A stretch of DNA of 6,729 nt from CAYSLA01 sp964431685 (GCA_964431685.1 CAYSLA010000180.1:1-6729); one strand, 5' to 3'; shown: positions 1 to 6,505, counted from the first letter of the stretch. Translations and numbers: made by a program. Notes: generated from the sequence alone by a model not told the origin.

Positions 1-1
1 C

Positions 2-646
2 GGGCTTTCGCGGCAGTTCTTCCTGCGCGTCGGGCTGGTTGGGCAGTTTCTGGCTGCGGCAAAAGAGCTGAACGATCGTGGGTGGATGTTGAAACTGGAG
101 GACTGTTACCGCACAGCCGAGATGCAAACCCTCGGTCTGCAGGAGCGTGTCTTCAGCGCGATTTTGCGCAAGGTGCAATGGGAGTGTGGTTCCAGGCAGC
201 CACCGACTGAACTGCTCTACCGTCGATTGGGCTCTCTGATAGCGATGTCGCCAAAGGTCGGCACGCACACGTCCGGCAGCGCGATGGATGTCTCCGTGCT
301 GATGCGCGACACCGGTGAGGAGGTCGACCGCGGCGCACCTTACCTGGAAATGTCCGAGATCACGCCAATGTCCGCGCCGTTCATCTCCGAGCGCGCTCAG
401 GGCAATCGCCGTGAGATCACCGCGCTGATGAGCAGGCACGGATTCGTGGCCTATCCCTGGGAGTTCTGGCACTACAACGACGGGGACGCCTATGCCGAGT
501 TTCTGAACAAAACCGGCAAGCCTGCGCGATATGGGCCAGTGCACATGAACTCCGACGGCAGCGTGACGCCAATCGAGAATCCAACCGAACCGATCGCGTC
601 TCCGGAGTTCGTAAACGAACTGATGGAGAGAGTATTGGCCCTATGA
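2..646 (+). CDS. ddpX: D-alanyl-D-alanine dipeptidase, VanX/DdpX type (M15D), 5' end outside window
   Basis: The frame is open to the left edge, so the true start lies upstream. The 28 codons before the first visible ATG (86) read as protein (GQFLAAAKELNDRGW) and match the family's helix before the 'D-YR' strand, so that ATG is not the start. Family zinc and catalytic motifs are present. Counting from ATG 86, GTHTSGSAMD supplies the His61 and Asp68 zinc ligands, PWEFWHY supplies catalytic Glu126 and zinc His129, and Arg9 in DCYR corresponds to the VanX transition-state arginine. At least 214 residues are visible against about 190-200 in VanX/DdpX. No signal peptide can be judged. Known role of the family: hydrolysis of D-Ala-D-Ala, for resistance (VanX) or for cell-wall dipeptide use (DdpX). 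No vanH or vanA is visible, so a catabolic role is inferred. The stop overlaps the next start (ATGA), which implies translational coupling. Confidence 0.88.
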   Translation, partial: GLSRQFFLRVGLVGQFLAAAKELNDRGWMLKLEDCYRTAEMQTLGLQERVFSAILRKVQWECGSRQPPTELLYRRLGSLIAMSPKVGTHTSGSAMDVSVLMRDTGEEVDRGAPYLEMSEITPMSAPFISERAQGNRREITALMSRHGFVAYPWEFWHYNDGDAYAEFLNKTGKPARYGPVHMNSDGSVTPIENPTEPIASPEFVNELMERVLAL

Positions 647-1773
647 CTACACCTCGCGAGAACCTGATGAATATACTTCGGCACGAGATTCCGGACTGGA
701 TCCCAGTCACCGGACACGTCGACCCATACAACCGGCCCAGCCTCGAGGGTATGGACCCGGAACTGGCCAAGGTTCTGGCCAATATACAGTGGGGTGACGA
801 GTCGATAGTGACGTTTTCGCGGTATCTTGGGCTCGATATTATGGACATGTGCGGCGTGCCCGTGCGCATAACGCGGCGCAATGTGTCCGTTGAGCAGCAC
901 GTTAATGGGGACTCAACAACATATGTCTGGCATACGCCGAAAGGCGATCTGCGCGAGGTGACGCAGGTCTGCAGGGATGACACGGGAGCAGTCTCCAGCA
1001 ACTGGACTGAGCACATGGTCAAAAGCCCGGAGGACATACCTGCATTTGCCGCTATATTCGAGGATGCCCTTGTCGAAGCCGATCCCGATGGGTTTGAGCA
1101 CATCCGTAGTCGCAGACAACTGATAGGTGATGACGGTGTCTTGATCGGCTCGATGGATGGTACCCCACTCGGAATGATGTACCGCGTTTTCTCCGGAGTG
1201 GGCACGCTGGCCTATCTTTGGGCTGATGCACGTGACGCTATGCGTGATCTGTTCTCTGCTATGGAAACCAACTACCTGCAACGGATGGCGGTTGCCATTG
1301 CGTCCGATATTGATGTTCTGGTCGGAATTGACGACACCTCCACCACCGCCATTTCTCCGGACATGTTTGAGACGTGCAATCTGCATCTGACCAACGAGCG
1401 AACGCGAGTAGCGCACTCCGGCGGCAAGTATTATTTCCATCACTCCTGCGGGCACATTCGCGACCTTTTGCCGTTGTACCGGCAAACAAATATGGACGCC
1501 GTGCATGCGTTCACAGTTCCTCCTGTTGGCAATGTGACGGTGGCGGAAGGTCGTCGTCTCCTGGGCGATCGCATCACCATCCACGCAGGAGTTGATCAAC
1601 TGGCTGGACCGATGGACGACCTTGACGCGGTGCGCGGCAACATCCACCAGATGATTGGCGAGGCTGAGCCCTGGGATCATTTTACCCTGGGGATTGCGGG
1701 CTATCCGAACCGGACAATTGAGCAGACCAGGTTTGTTGTAGACTGTTGCCGCGAAGCGGGGGTGAAGAAATGA
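643..1773 (+). CDS. URO-D superfamily protein, methyltransferase-like (corrinoid or uroporphyrinogen decarboxylase fold)
   Basis: This complete 376-residue protein starts at the ATG inside the ATGA overlap with the dipeptidase gene. The N-terminus (MTTPRENLMNILRHEIPDWI) is the usual 'R-E-N...L..E-P-D..P' opening of URO-D-like proteins. Residues 263-271 read YYFHHSCGH. His267-x-Cys269, with Cys368 or Cys369 near the C-terminus (VDCCREAG), fits the HxC-Xn-C zinc site known from the methyltransferases MtaA and MtbA. That site activates a thiol, and haem-pathway HemE lacks it. The haem-enzyme N-terminal substrate-arginine motif is also not evident, so HemE function is unlikely. Inferred role: methyl transfer or demethylation with a corrinoid partner. 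No corrinoid-binding protein is encoded in the window, so substrate and partner are unknown. Coupling to the dipeptidase gene suggests one operon. Confidence 0.85.
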   Translation: MTTPRENLMNILRHEIPDWIPVTGHVDPYNRPSLEGMDPELAKVLANIQWGDESIVTFSRYLGLDIMDMCGVPVRITRRNVSVEQHVNGDSTTYVWHTPKGDLREVTQVCRDDTGAVSSNWTEHMVKSPEDIPAFAAIFEDALVEADPDGFEHIRSRRQLIGDDGVLIGSMDGTPLGMMYRVFSGVGTLAYLWADARDAMRDLFSAMETNYLQRMAVAIASDIDVLVGIDDTSTTAISPDMFETCNLHLTNERTRVAHSGGKYYFHHSCGHIRDLLPLYRQTNMDAVHAFTVPPVGNVTVAEGRRLLGDRITIHAGVDQLAGPMDDLDAVRGNIHQMIGEAEPWDHFTLGIAGYPNRTIEQTRFVVDCCREAGVKK

Positions 1774-1879
1774 GTTCGACAGGATCGTCGACGGCACACC
1801 CTTGTTCTCCCGAGACCCCGAAATGCTCCAGGAGATAGACCGGCTGTTCGACGTTACAGTCGCCCAGAGAACTGGTTAG
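1770..1879 (+). pseudogene. Short frameshifted coding remnant after the URO-D-like gene
   Basis: An ATGA start/stop overlap (ATG 1770-1772, TGA 1771-1773) mirrors the one at 643, but the frame from this ATG soon meets TAG. In the neighbouring frame, from TTC at 1775, the sequence reads FDRIVDGTPLFSRDPEML and then QEIDRLFDVTVAQRTG, stopping at TAG 1877-1879. The composition is protein-like. One missing base just after the ATG would join the start to this reading. It is either the decayed start of a third operon gene or the start of a gene truncated by whatever placed the convergent hydrolase gene next to it. The TAG overlaps the stop codon of that minus-strand gene. I do not recognise the family, and 35 codons are too few to name one. 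Confidence 0.35.
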
Positions 1880-2901
1880 CGCCGCCCCAGTATCTCTCTC
1901 ATTACTCGGCCTACCTCTCGTGCCACGTGTTTCATTCCTTCATCGTTGGGGTGAACCACATCGGCGAGCAACCGCTCGAAGTTGTGAGGCCCTATGACCG
2001 CCATCCCGTCCATAAGGTGCAGGTTGCCGTCTCCCGCGGTTGCCCGGCGTCGGAATACAATGCGGATGGCGTCTCGGTACGCCTCGATTGTGTCTCCTGC
2101 CGGATTTTTCCAGTTGGCGTCGCTGTCTCCATCAATGAAGAACATTGGCGTGTAGCAGAGAATCGGTCTGTCGGGATGCTTTTTCCGCAGCACGTCGAGG
2201 AACGCATCATACCGCCGGTCGAAATCCTTGGCCGATTCGGAACCCGACCCCGCTGTGTTGATGCCGGCGGCGATCACTATGGAATCCCAATCGTTCCTGG
2301 ATGCAACATACTCGCCGACCTCTCTTTCACAAAACGCGGCGCCTCCGAGGCCGAAGTTTAGCGTGCGCCGGTCTGTCTCGGCCTGCAGGAGATAAGGCCA
2401 CGTCAGGCTTGGCCTGGTCACACTGTAGCCGTGCGTTATGGAGTCCCCGTAACAGGCTATAGTGCCTTTGCCGGGATGCGGCGACCACGGCGCCAGCGTT
2501 GCTCCGTCATCAATGTCGAATGACACCAACTCGACCACAGTGCTCCAGGGCAGCCGTATTTCCCATCTCGCGTCTCCCCCCGCAATCGCGCCAAATGAGC
2601 ACGTCCGTTTCAGCGATCTACCTTCCGTTTTGACTGAGCCGATAAGCTCTCCGTCCCGAACCACCTCCCAGCAGTCCATCAGACCCTCAGATTCCTGAAA
2701 CCATTCGATGCTCAGGAATGTTGTGTTGGACTCAAACCGGATTTCGATGCCCGCCGGCTGGGTGAAGCGCCAGGCTGCGCCGTCAAGGAACTTGGAGCGC
2801 CACTTGCCCGGCGCCCTCACGGGCCGGTAGCCCGCATCCTTCTTCACCAGCTCAGCCATCCCCCACCAATTCAGATTGGGGTTATCAGGACGCACTCTCA
2901 T
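1876..2901 (-). CDS. SGNH/GDSL hydrolase with N-terminal beta-sandwich (SsfX3-like esterase)
   Basis: This intact 341-residue protein has all four SGNH blocks. Block I is YGDSITHG with nucleophile Ser154. Block II is the glycine in GLGG (186/187). Block III is AAGINTAG with Gly213 and Asn215. Block V is DVVHPNDEG with Asp314 and His317 completing the triad. Residues 1 to about 140 carry no catalytic motif but alternate beta-strand-like stretches (WRFTQPAGIEIRF, TFLSIEWF, WEIRLPW), as in the N-terminal domain of SsfX3-like esterases and CE2-type enzymes. No signal peptide is seen, so it is probably cytoplasmic. Family role: hydrolysis of, or acyl transfer at, O-acyl esters, often on carbohydrates; the substrate here is unknown. 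It lies 23 nt downstream of the broken URO-D-like gene on the same strand, probably in the same transcript. Its stop abuts the plus-strand remnant. Confidence 0.87.
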   Translation of the reverse strand: MRVRPDNPNLNWWGMAELVKKDAGYRPVRAPGKWRSKFLDGAAWRFTQPAGIEIRFESNTTFLSIEWFQESEGLMDCWEVVRDGELIGSVKTEGRSLKRTCSFGAIAGGDARWEIRLPWSTVVELVSFDIDDGATLAPWSPHPGKGTIACYGDSITHGYSVTRPSLTWPYLLQAETDRRTLNFGLGGAAFCEREVGEYVASRNDWDSIVIAAGINTAGSGSESAKDFDRRYDAFLDVLRKKHPDRPILCYTPMFFIDGDSDANWKNPAGDTIEAYRDAIRIVFRRRATAGDGNLHLMDGMAVIGPHNFERLLADVVHPNDEGMKHVAREVGRVMREILGRR

Positions 2902-2924
2902 TCTCGCGTATCTCCCTTGTGATA
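2902..2924 (-). promoter_or_regulatory. Ribosome binding site of the SGNH hydrolase gene
   Basis: Read on the minus strand, the 23-nt gap contains AAGGGAGA about 10 nt before ATG 2901. This purine-rich Shine-Dalgarno-like run supports that start and shows that the gene can be translated independently of the decayed gene upstream. Confidence 0.55.
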
Positions 2925-3866
2925 TTATTCTCTGGAGCTCTGCACTCGGCCATGCAGCTCACGGCCGCTCTTAAGCGCCGATTTCGCGGCCTGTATCTCA
3001 AGGCCAAGGAGGCAGATTCCCTTGTCCACCGTTTGCCGATAGATATCTTCCATGTCGCTCCCGGTGGGGTTGCGACATGGCTATCGCGTGCAGACCATTC
3101 ATTTCCGACATCTTGGCTATATAATGATCGCCCTTTCCGCAGAAGTGCACGGCTCCGCCGCCGAACTCGCCGCCGAAGCCGCTGGTCGTATGGACGTATG
3201 AACTCCTCGTACATAGCCGGAGAGAAGTTCATCGCTGAGTCGTCCCGCAGCATTATCCGGCCCTTGTGGAGTGTCGACCAGTGGACAGCGTGACCATCAA
3301 GAGGCGGCGAGATCGCCTCATAGGCTTTCATATACGCGATATAGGTTTCCGTCACCAGACTGCCGCATATCTTTAGCCAGGTCCGGGCGACCCCACCCCT
3401 CCCTCCCCTGATAGAGGAGGGCTAGGGGTGGGGTCGCTCGTATGTCGGGGATGCCACGGTCGAGCAGTGCCTTGATGCCGTCCAGCCCGCCGGGGATCGG
3501 ACGCGATGTCGGAAGCGTGTCGAGTGAGTCTTCCATCATGAACAGTTCGGCTCCAAACAGCGACGGCAGAATGCTGGTCCCGTAGTTGCCGCGCACGCAC
3601 ATCAACCCTCCGCTTGCGTCTGCCAGCATCCGTGAGCAGGCTCCATACTGCTGGAGCACCATGAGGTCCATGTCGTCCAGGGCGGAGTTTACTGAGCAGG
3701 TGGGCCACTCCATCTGTGTCGGATTGGCGGATCGTCTGGCGGGCACGAAGAGCCCACGTTTGTGTCTACCGTAAGCAAAACCGAGCCAGTCGCCAAAGAG
3801 CCCGTTCTCGACTTCCGGGTCTATGCGGCTCTCAAGGTCGTCCAGGTACTCGTTGAGATTATGCAA
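2925..3866 (-). pseudogene. Broken URO-D-family gene: hairpin element, internal deletion and frameshifts
   Basis: It begins at TTG 3866 (LHNLNEYLDDLESRID), with GGAG 8 nt upstream; no in-frame ATG is available before a TGA. The first frame carries MEWPTCSVNSALDDMD, CVRGNYGTSILPSLFGAELF and PIPGGLDGIKALLDRGIPDI, and then enters the hairpin at 3387-3437. After it, PDLAKD shifts frame (about 3350-3360) to ICGSLVTETYIAYMKAYEAI and MNFSPAMYEEFIRPYDQ. It shifts again near 3175 to GGEFGGGAVHFCGKGDHYIA, which carries the HxC motif. It shifts a third time at a G4 run (3066-3069) to PTGSDMEDIYRQTVDKGICL and ends at TAA 2925-2927. From memory of the family, roughly 60 residues are missing between PDIR and PDLAKD. 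It was probably the first gene of a minus-strand operon with the SGNH hydrolase. Sequencing error could explain single-base shifts but not the hairpin and the gap. Confidence 0.8.
3387..3437. repeat. 51-nt palindromic (hairpin) element inside the URO-D-family pseudogene
   Basis: The outer arms GCGACCCCACCCCT (3387-3400) and AGGGGTGGGGTCGC (3424-3437) are perfect 14-nt inverted repeats. An inner pair, CCCTCC (3401-3406) with GGAGGG (3416-3421), continues the stem around a TGATA loop, with a 2-nt bulge (3422-3423). Flanking bases nearly extend the stem by three more pairs. It sits within coding sequence and its 51 nt translate without a stop on the minus strand as a Pro/Gly/Leu-rich insert (ATPPLALLYQGREGWGR). 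A terminator role is unlikely mid-gene. It resembles dispersed palindromic mini-elements of the REP/RPE type, but only one copy is present here. Confidence 0.8.
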
Positions 3867-4156
3867 TATGTACGCTCCAAATACTCGCCGTGATCAGTCA
3901 CTACTTGAGGTGATTGGGCCGCCAGTCGTAGCTATGCTGCGAATGTCGGCGGTGTGGTCGTGTCCGCTCAGCGAACCTCTGGACGCCGAGCCTGTGCCTC
4001 AAACTCTGTGTTATACACATCTGGCGGCCTATCCTCCCCTGCCCAGTATAAGAACTATCTACGACTGCCGCAACCGCAATTCTTGACCGCGGCCGATGTG
4101 CTGTGCTAGACTCTCCTGCAGATGGCAGACTGACACTGGAGACGTTGAGCAGCGAT
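3867..4156. other. Divergent intergenic region between the URO-D-family pseudogene and dppA
   Basis: These 290 nt separate two divergently transcribed genes. Readings in all frames are short or look like low-complexity shadow. The right half holds a plausible promoter for dppA (4083-4112). On the minus strand I see a good GGAG ribosome site for the pseudogene but no convincing -35/-10 pair. No RNA gene or repeat is recognised. Confidence 0.5.
4083..4112 (+). promoter_or_regulatory. Candidate sigma-70 promoter for dppA
   Basis: TTGACC (4083-4088; 5 of 6 match to TTGACA) is followed by an 18-nt spacer and TAGACT (4107-4112; 4 of 6 match to TATAAT). Initiation near 4119 would give a leader of about 38 nt before ATG 4157. 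No operator-like inverted repeat overlaps it. Confidence 0.4.
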
Positions 4157-4957
4157 ATGAAGGTATACATAATCACCGATCTGGAGGGAGCTACGGGTGT
4201 CTTCAAGTTCTCTCAGACCAGGGATCGGCAGAATCCGGAATATCGTGACGCAGTGCGTTTGTTGATGGGCGACATTGAGGCCGTGGCCGAGGGACTACGA
4301 CAGGCTGGAGCAACGGACATCTGGTGTCTGGACGGACACGGCGGCGGAGACAACGTCATCCCTGAGCTGATGGCCACCGGTGTGCGCTATGTTACCGGTT
4401 GTTCGCGTGGATGCCCTGTCTGGGGACTGGACGAGTCATTCGATGCCGTCGCTGCCGTCGGCTATCACTCGATGAACGGAACCCCTGATGGAGTGCTCCA
4501 CCACACCCAGAGTTCCTTGAGCGAATCGAAATACTGGTATGACGGTGTTGAGCGTGGAGAAATATATCAGTGTGCGGTATTGGCCGGACATTTCGACATT
4601 CCTGTGATCCTCGTCACCGGGGATGAGGCCGCGTGTCGCGAGGCTCGTGCCACCCTGGGGGATGATCTGCCGACCGTCTCCGTGAAGACAGGCATCCACC
4701 GGGAGGCGGCTGTGCTTATGGCCCCCGGTGATACGCGCACTCTGCTTGCCGAAGGCGCCAGGCGCGCGTTGGCCGATTTGAACAAACGTAAACCCTACAA
4801 ACCCCAGTTCCCAGTGGCGCTTACAATACGCTCTTTGGGTGCAGCGGCAGGTCTCCACCGTGGCCGGCGAGGTGAACCTGGAACTGCGCGAGGAGTATCT
4901 GTCCGCGAGGCTGGCGTGGATCAGAGCGGGCAGGCCAACCTACAAGACCGGCTTTGA
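4157..4957 (+). CDS. dppA: DppA-type D-aminopeptidase (M55) with C-terminus replaced after about residue 225
   Basis: From ATG 4157 the protein opens MKVYIITDLEGATGVF, the standard M55 start; the in-frame ATG at 4103 adds non-conserved residues, and GGAG lies about 15 nt before 4157. The metal ligands match Bacillus subtilis DppA almost residue for residue: Asp8 and Glu10 (TDLEG), His61 (DGHGGGD), His104 (GYHSMNG) and Glu135 (ERGEIYQ). The nucleophile His115 is in VLHHTQ, and VTGDEAA (154-160) is also typical. Family role: decamer-forming zinc hydrolase of D-Ala-D-Ala and D-Ala-Gly-Gly. After KPYKPQFPVALTIR (to about 4831) the family C-terminus is lost. The remaining 40 or so residues to TGA 4955-4957 are Arg/Gly-rich and read out of frame across another gene. 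The catalytic centre is intact, but folding is doubtful. Confidence 0.85.
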   Translation: MKVYIITDLEGATGVFKFSQTRDRQNPEYRDAVRLLMGDIEAVAEGLRQAGATDIWCLDGHGGGDNVIPELMATGVRYVTGCSRGCPVWGLDESFDAVAAVGYHSMNGTPDGVLHHTQSSLSESKYWYDGVERGEIYQCAVLAGHFDIPVILVTGDEAACREARATLGDDLPTVSVKTGIHREAAVLMAPGDTRTLLAEGARRALADLNKRKPYKPQFPVALTIRSLGAAAGLHRGRRGEPGTARGVSVREAGVDQSGQANLQDRL

Positions 4958-5621
4958 CCCGGCGCGCGCAACCGACGCTCAGAAGGCAAGCAAGGTCAAT
5001 CGTCACCCGCTCATGGGCCGATACATCCAGACGAGGCAGGCCGACAACCGATCGGGCGACCTGATGTCGGTGCCGTTCTGGGAACTCGCGTCGACTGCGC
5101 CGGAGGAGTTTGGTCAGTGGCAGTACAGATCAAGGCTCCGAGAGTATCTGCGCGATGCCATCATACCCTACCACACGGCGAAGATAGACGAGATCGCCGA
5201 TGCGCAGCGAGTCAGAAGACTGCTGAACTCCTATTCCGCCACCATGACCGTCAACTTCGAGATGACCTCCGGAGGGCAACGGCAGGCCGCCGATCTTGCC
5301 GTGCTCGTGGGGCGTCAGAAGCCGGGGACAGCAGTTGAGCCGCAGAGCACTGAGCTTCGTAACGCCATACAACAGAACGTGCCTGTCAGAGACGCGGGTA
5401 ACCAGCCGGTGTTTCGTGTGGCTGGATGGGGGGCCAACGACGCAACCGGCTCGACCAGTGACCCGAATGTTCTCGCGAATACGGCTTACTGGATGGAGTC
5501 CGCCGTGTGGTACCGGTGCGCGCGGCTTGCGTTCACTCTAACCAATAAGACCGATCAGGCTGCGAGGATCGGGACACCGGACGATCGGTTCGAGGATCTG
5601 CAGGTCGGTGGGCGCCCGTGA
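4839..5621 (+). CDS. Hypothetical protein, 5' end probably lost at the junction with dppA
   Basis: I do not recognise this family. The first possible start is GTG 4839, with no ribosome site, and the frame already looks coding slightly earlier (ALWVQRQVSTVAGEV), so the N-terminus is probably missing, perhaps including a membrane or signal segment. Visible are a charged helical stretch (VNLELREEYLSARLAWIRAG), a basic region (ATDAQKASKVNRHPLMGRYI), EFGQWQYRSRLREYL, a likely beta-rich part (YSATMTVNFEMTS; LAVLVGRQKPG) and an Asn/Thr-rich C-terminus (VAGWGANDATGSTSDP; ARLAFTLTNKTDQAARIGT). No catalytic signature was found. It overlaps the out-of-frame tail of dppA by 119 nt; high GC at third positions supports this frame as the real one. 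It ends at TGA 5619-5621, just before a strong hairpin. Confidence 0.65.
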   Translation: MQRQVSTVAGEVNLELREEYLSARLAWIRAGRPTYKTGFDPARATDAQKASKVNRHPLMGRYIQTRQADNRSGDLMSVPFWELASTAPEEFGQWQYRSRLREYLRDAIIPYHTAKIDEIADAQRVRRLLNSYSATMTVNFEMTSGGQRQAADLAVLVGRQKPGTAVEPQSTELRNAIQQNVPVRDAGNQPVFRVAGWGANDATGSTSDPNVLANTAYWMESAVWYRCARLAFTLTNKTDQAARIGTPDDRFEDLQVGGRP

Positions 5622-5629
5622 AATCGTAG

Positions 5630-5651
5630 GGGAGCACTTCAACGTGCTCCC
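5630..5651 (+). terminator. Hairpin after the hypothetical gene, probable transcription terminator
   Basis: GGGAGCAC (5630-5637) and GTGCTCCC (5644-5651) form a perfect 8-bp GC-rich stem with a 6-nt loop, starting 9 nt after the stop codon at 5621. There is no T-run after it (GTTCAT), so it is not a classic intrinsic terminator. It may be a weak terminator or an mRNA 3'-end stabiliser. Position and symmetry are the main support. Confidence 0.5.
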
Positions 5652-5865
5652 GTTCATACAAATACTATCTCACCAAACTCGGACGCCGAATCGTCATCGC
5701 CGCTCTTGAACTCCGACAGATTGTGCTACCGCAACTAATTTGCGCGCAATAATCAGCTCGATTTTCTATACACCCTGTTCAGAATTTGGTTGGTAAGGGA
5801 CTAATCATCCGCTGGGATCGGAGGGGCGAACGTTCGTCCGATTGTGTGGGCTTCCGACCCCTGAG
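5652..5865. other. Gene-poor interval before the repeat-interrupted gene
   Basis: This AT-richer stretch shows no convincing gene. Hexamers such as TATACA (5767-5772) are present, but no -35 box lies at a workable distance. From about 5786 one frame reads GKGLIIRWDRRGERSSDCVG and then FRPLR up to the first repeat. The ending 'VGFRPLR' resembles the C-terminus of formylglycine-generating-enzyme (FGE-sulfatase) domains, a weak resemblance over a few residues. I see no RNA gene. Confidence 0.35.
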
Positions 5866-5914
5866 AGCTTGCCCTGAACTTGATTCAGGAGCTTGCCCTG
5901 AACTTGATTCAGGG
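5866..5914 (+). repeat. Two head-to-tail copies of the 25-nt palindromic repeat
   Basis: Copy 1 (5866-5889, last G absent or shared) and copy 2 (5890-5914) each read AGCTTG followed by the palindrome CCCTGAACTTGATTCAGGG (CCCTGAA / TTCAGGG arms, CTTGA loop). In one frame they encode ACPELDSG, and in another they give SLP followed by stop codons. They lie immediately before the first recognisable segment of the interrupted gene. Confidence 0.9.
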
Positions 5915-6075
5915 GCCTGCCGCTCTACCGTGGCGTCAGGTTTCTGCCGATACTGCAGACCGATCCGTACGGCCAGTACTACCGTAAGCTCAACTTCATC
6001 CTCGCCGTCGATCGGCCGACCCAGACCGTTGACGCGGTGAGGTTCGCGCGCGATGGGGCGGTGGCCTACATCAAA

Positions 6076-6100
6076 AGCTTGCCCTGAACTTGATTCAGGG
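6076..6100 (+). repeat. 25-nt palindromic repeat, copy 3
   Basis: AGCTTG plus CCCTGAACTTGATTCAGGG, identical to copy 2. It lies exactly between codon AAA (6073-6075) of segment A and ATA (6101-6103) of segment B. No flanking duplication is visible. In the frame of segment A it gives SLP and then TGA (6085-6087). Confidence 0.92.
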
Positions 6101-6187
6101 ATACCTCGGATGCCCCATCGCGCGATCTACAAGAGCGATTCGGTGCCCCTGAGCCTGCTGGGCGTCGGCACCGAGGGGCCGGTCAAT

Positions 6188-6212
6188 AGCTTGCCCTGAA
6201 CTTGATTCAGGG
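6188..6212 (+). repeat. 25-nt palindromic repeat, copy 4
   Basis: Identical to copies 2 and 3. It separates AAT (6185-6187) of segment B from segment C, whose frame resumes at GCC 6215, leaving two extra bases (TC). It introduces TGA at 6197-6199 in the frame of segment B. Confidence 0.92.
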
Positions 6213-6396
6213 TCGCCGTGTTCCGAGCCTGCCCGGTGTCAGTGTTCGAGCGCGTGAATCCGAAAACCCTTGGCCCGTTCGCCGCGGTCGATTTCCTCAC
6301 AGCCGCGAGCATGGGAGCGCCGGAGAACATCAACATCAAAACATCCGCGAGCGCGCCTGGTCTCACCGCATTCCTGCCCCCGGACTGCGAGTTCGG

Positions 6397-6421
6397 AGCT
6401 TGCCCTGAACTTGATTCAGGG
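6397..6421 (+). repeat. 25-nt palindromic repeat, copy 5
   Basis: Identical to copies 2-4. It follows TTC (6392-6394) and two G bases at the end of segment C. Segment D continues in another frame from GTG 6421 or ATG 6427. Here the frame of segment C stays open through the repeat as ACPELDSG, but then runs into non-coding-like residues. Confidence 0.92.
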
Positions 6422-6505
6422 TGGCAATGCTCGACGGCAGCGCCCAGAACTCCGGCGTCCTGACCTACAGGGCATTCCTCCTGAACACTGATCAGGGAAG
6501 GTGGG

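Noticed and set aside
417..1205. A 262-codon reading on the minus strand opposite the dipeptidase and URO-D-like genes
   Set aside because: It is antisense to two well-supported genes with intact motifs, is rich in Arg/Ser/Cys and shows no family motif.
913..1797. A 294-codon minus-strand reading across the URO-D-like gene
   Set aside because: The composition is that of a shadow frame, and the plus-strand gene has the HxC motif, a correct length and a coupled start.
1927..2361. Plus-strand reading across the SGNH hydrolase gene
   Set aside because: All four SGNH blocks lie on the minus strand, and the plus-strand reading has no recognisable feature.
2919..3293. Plus-strand reading rich in Arg across the URO-D-family pseudogene
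   Set aside because: It is antisense to coding segments with conserved motifs (HFCGKGDHYI, TVDKGICLLGLE); the Arg richness comes from reversed GC-rich codons.
5721..5772. Promoter for the repeat-interrupted gene (TTGTGC or TTGCGC with AATAAT or TATACA)
   Set aside because: Spacers come out at about 21 nt for each pairing, too long for sigma-70, and no start codon with a ribosome site follows.
6085..6199. TGA codons in the repeats read as selenocysteine
   Set aside because: The same TGA recurs in every copy in whatever frame fits, ACTTGA adds a second in-frame stop directly after, and no selenocysteine-family motif surrounds it.
5866..6421. CRISPR array formed by the 25-nt repeats
   Set aside because: Spacings are irregular (0, 161, 87 and 184 nt), the intervals are coding sequence, and no cas gene is present.
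6218..6463. Separate small gene starting at GTG 6218 and reading through repeat copy 5
   Set aside because: Its first two thirds are segment C of the interrupted gene; after the repeat the frame gives unlikely residues while frame 1 carries clear coding sequence.
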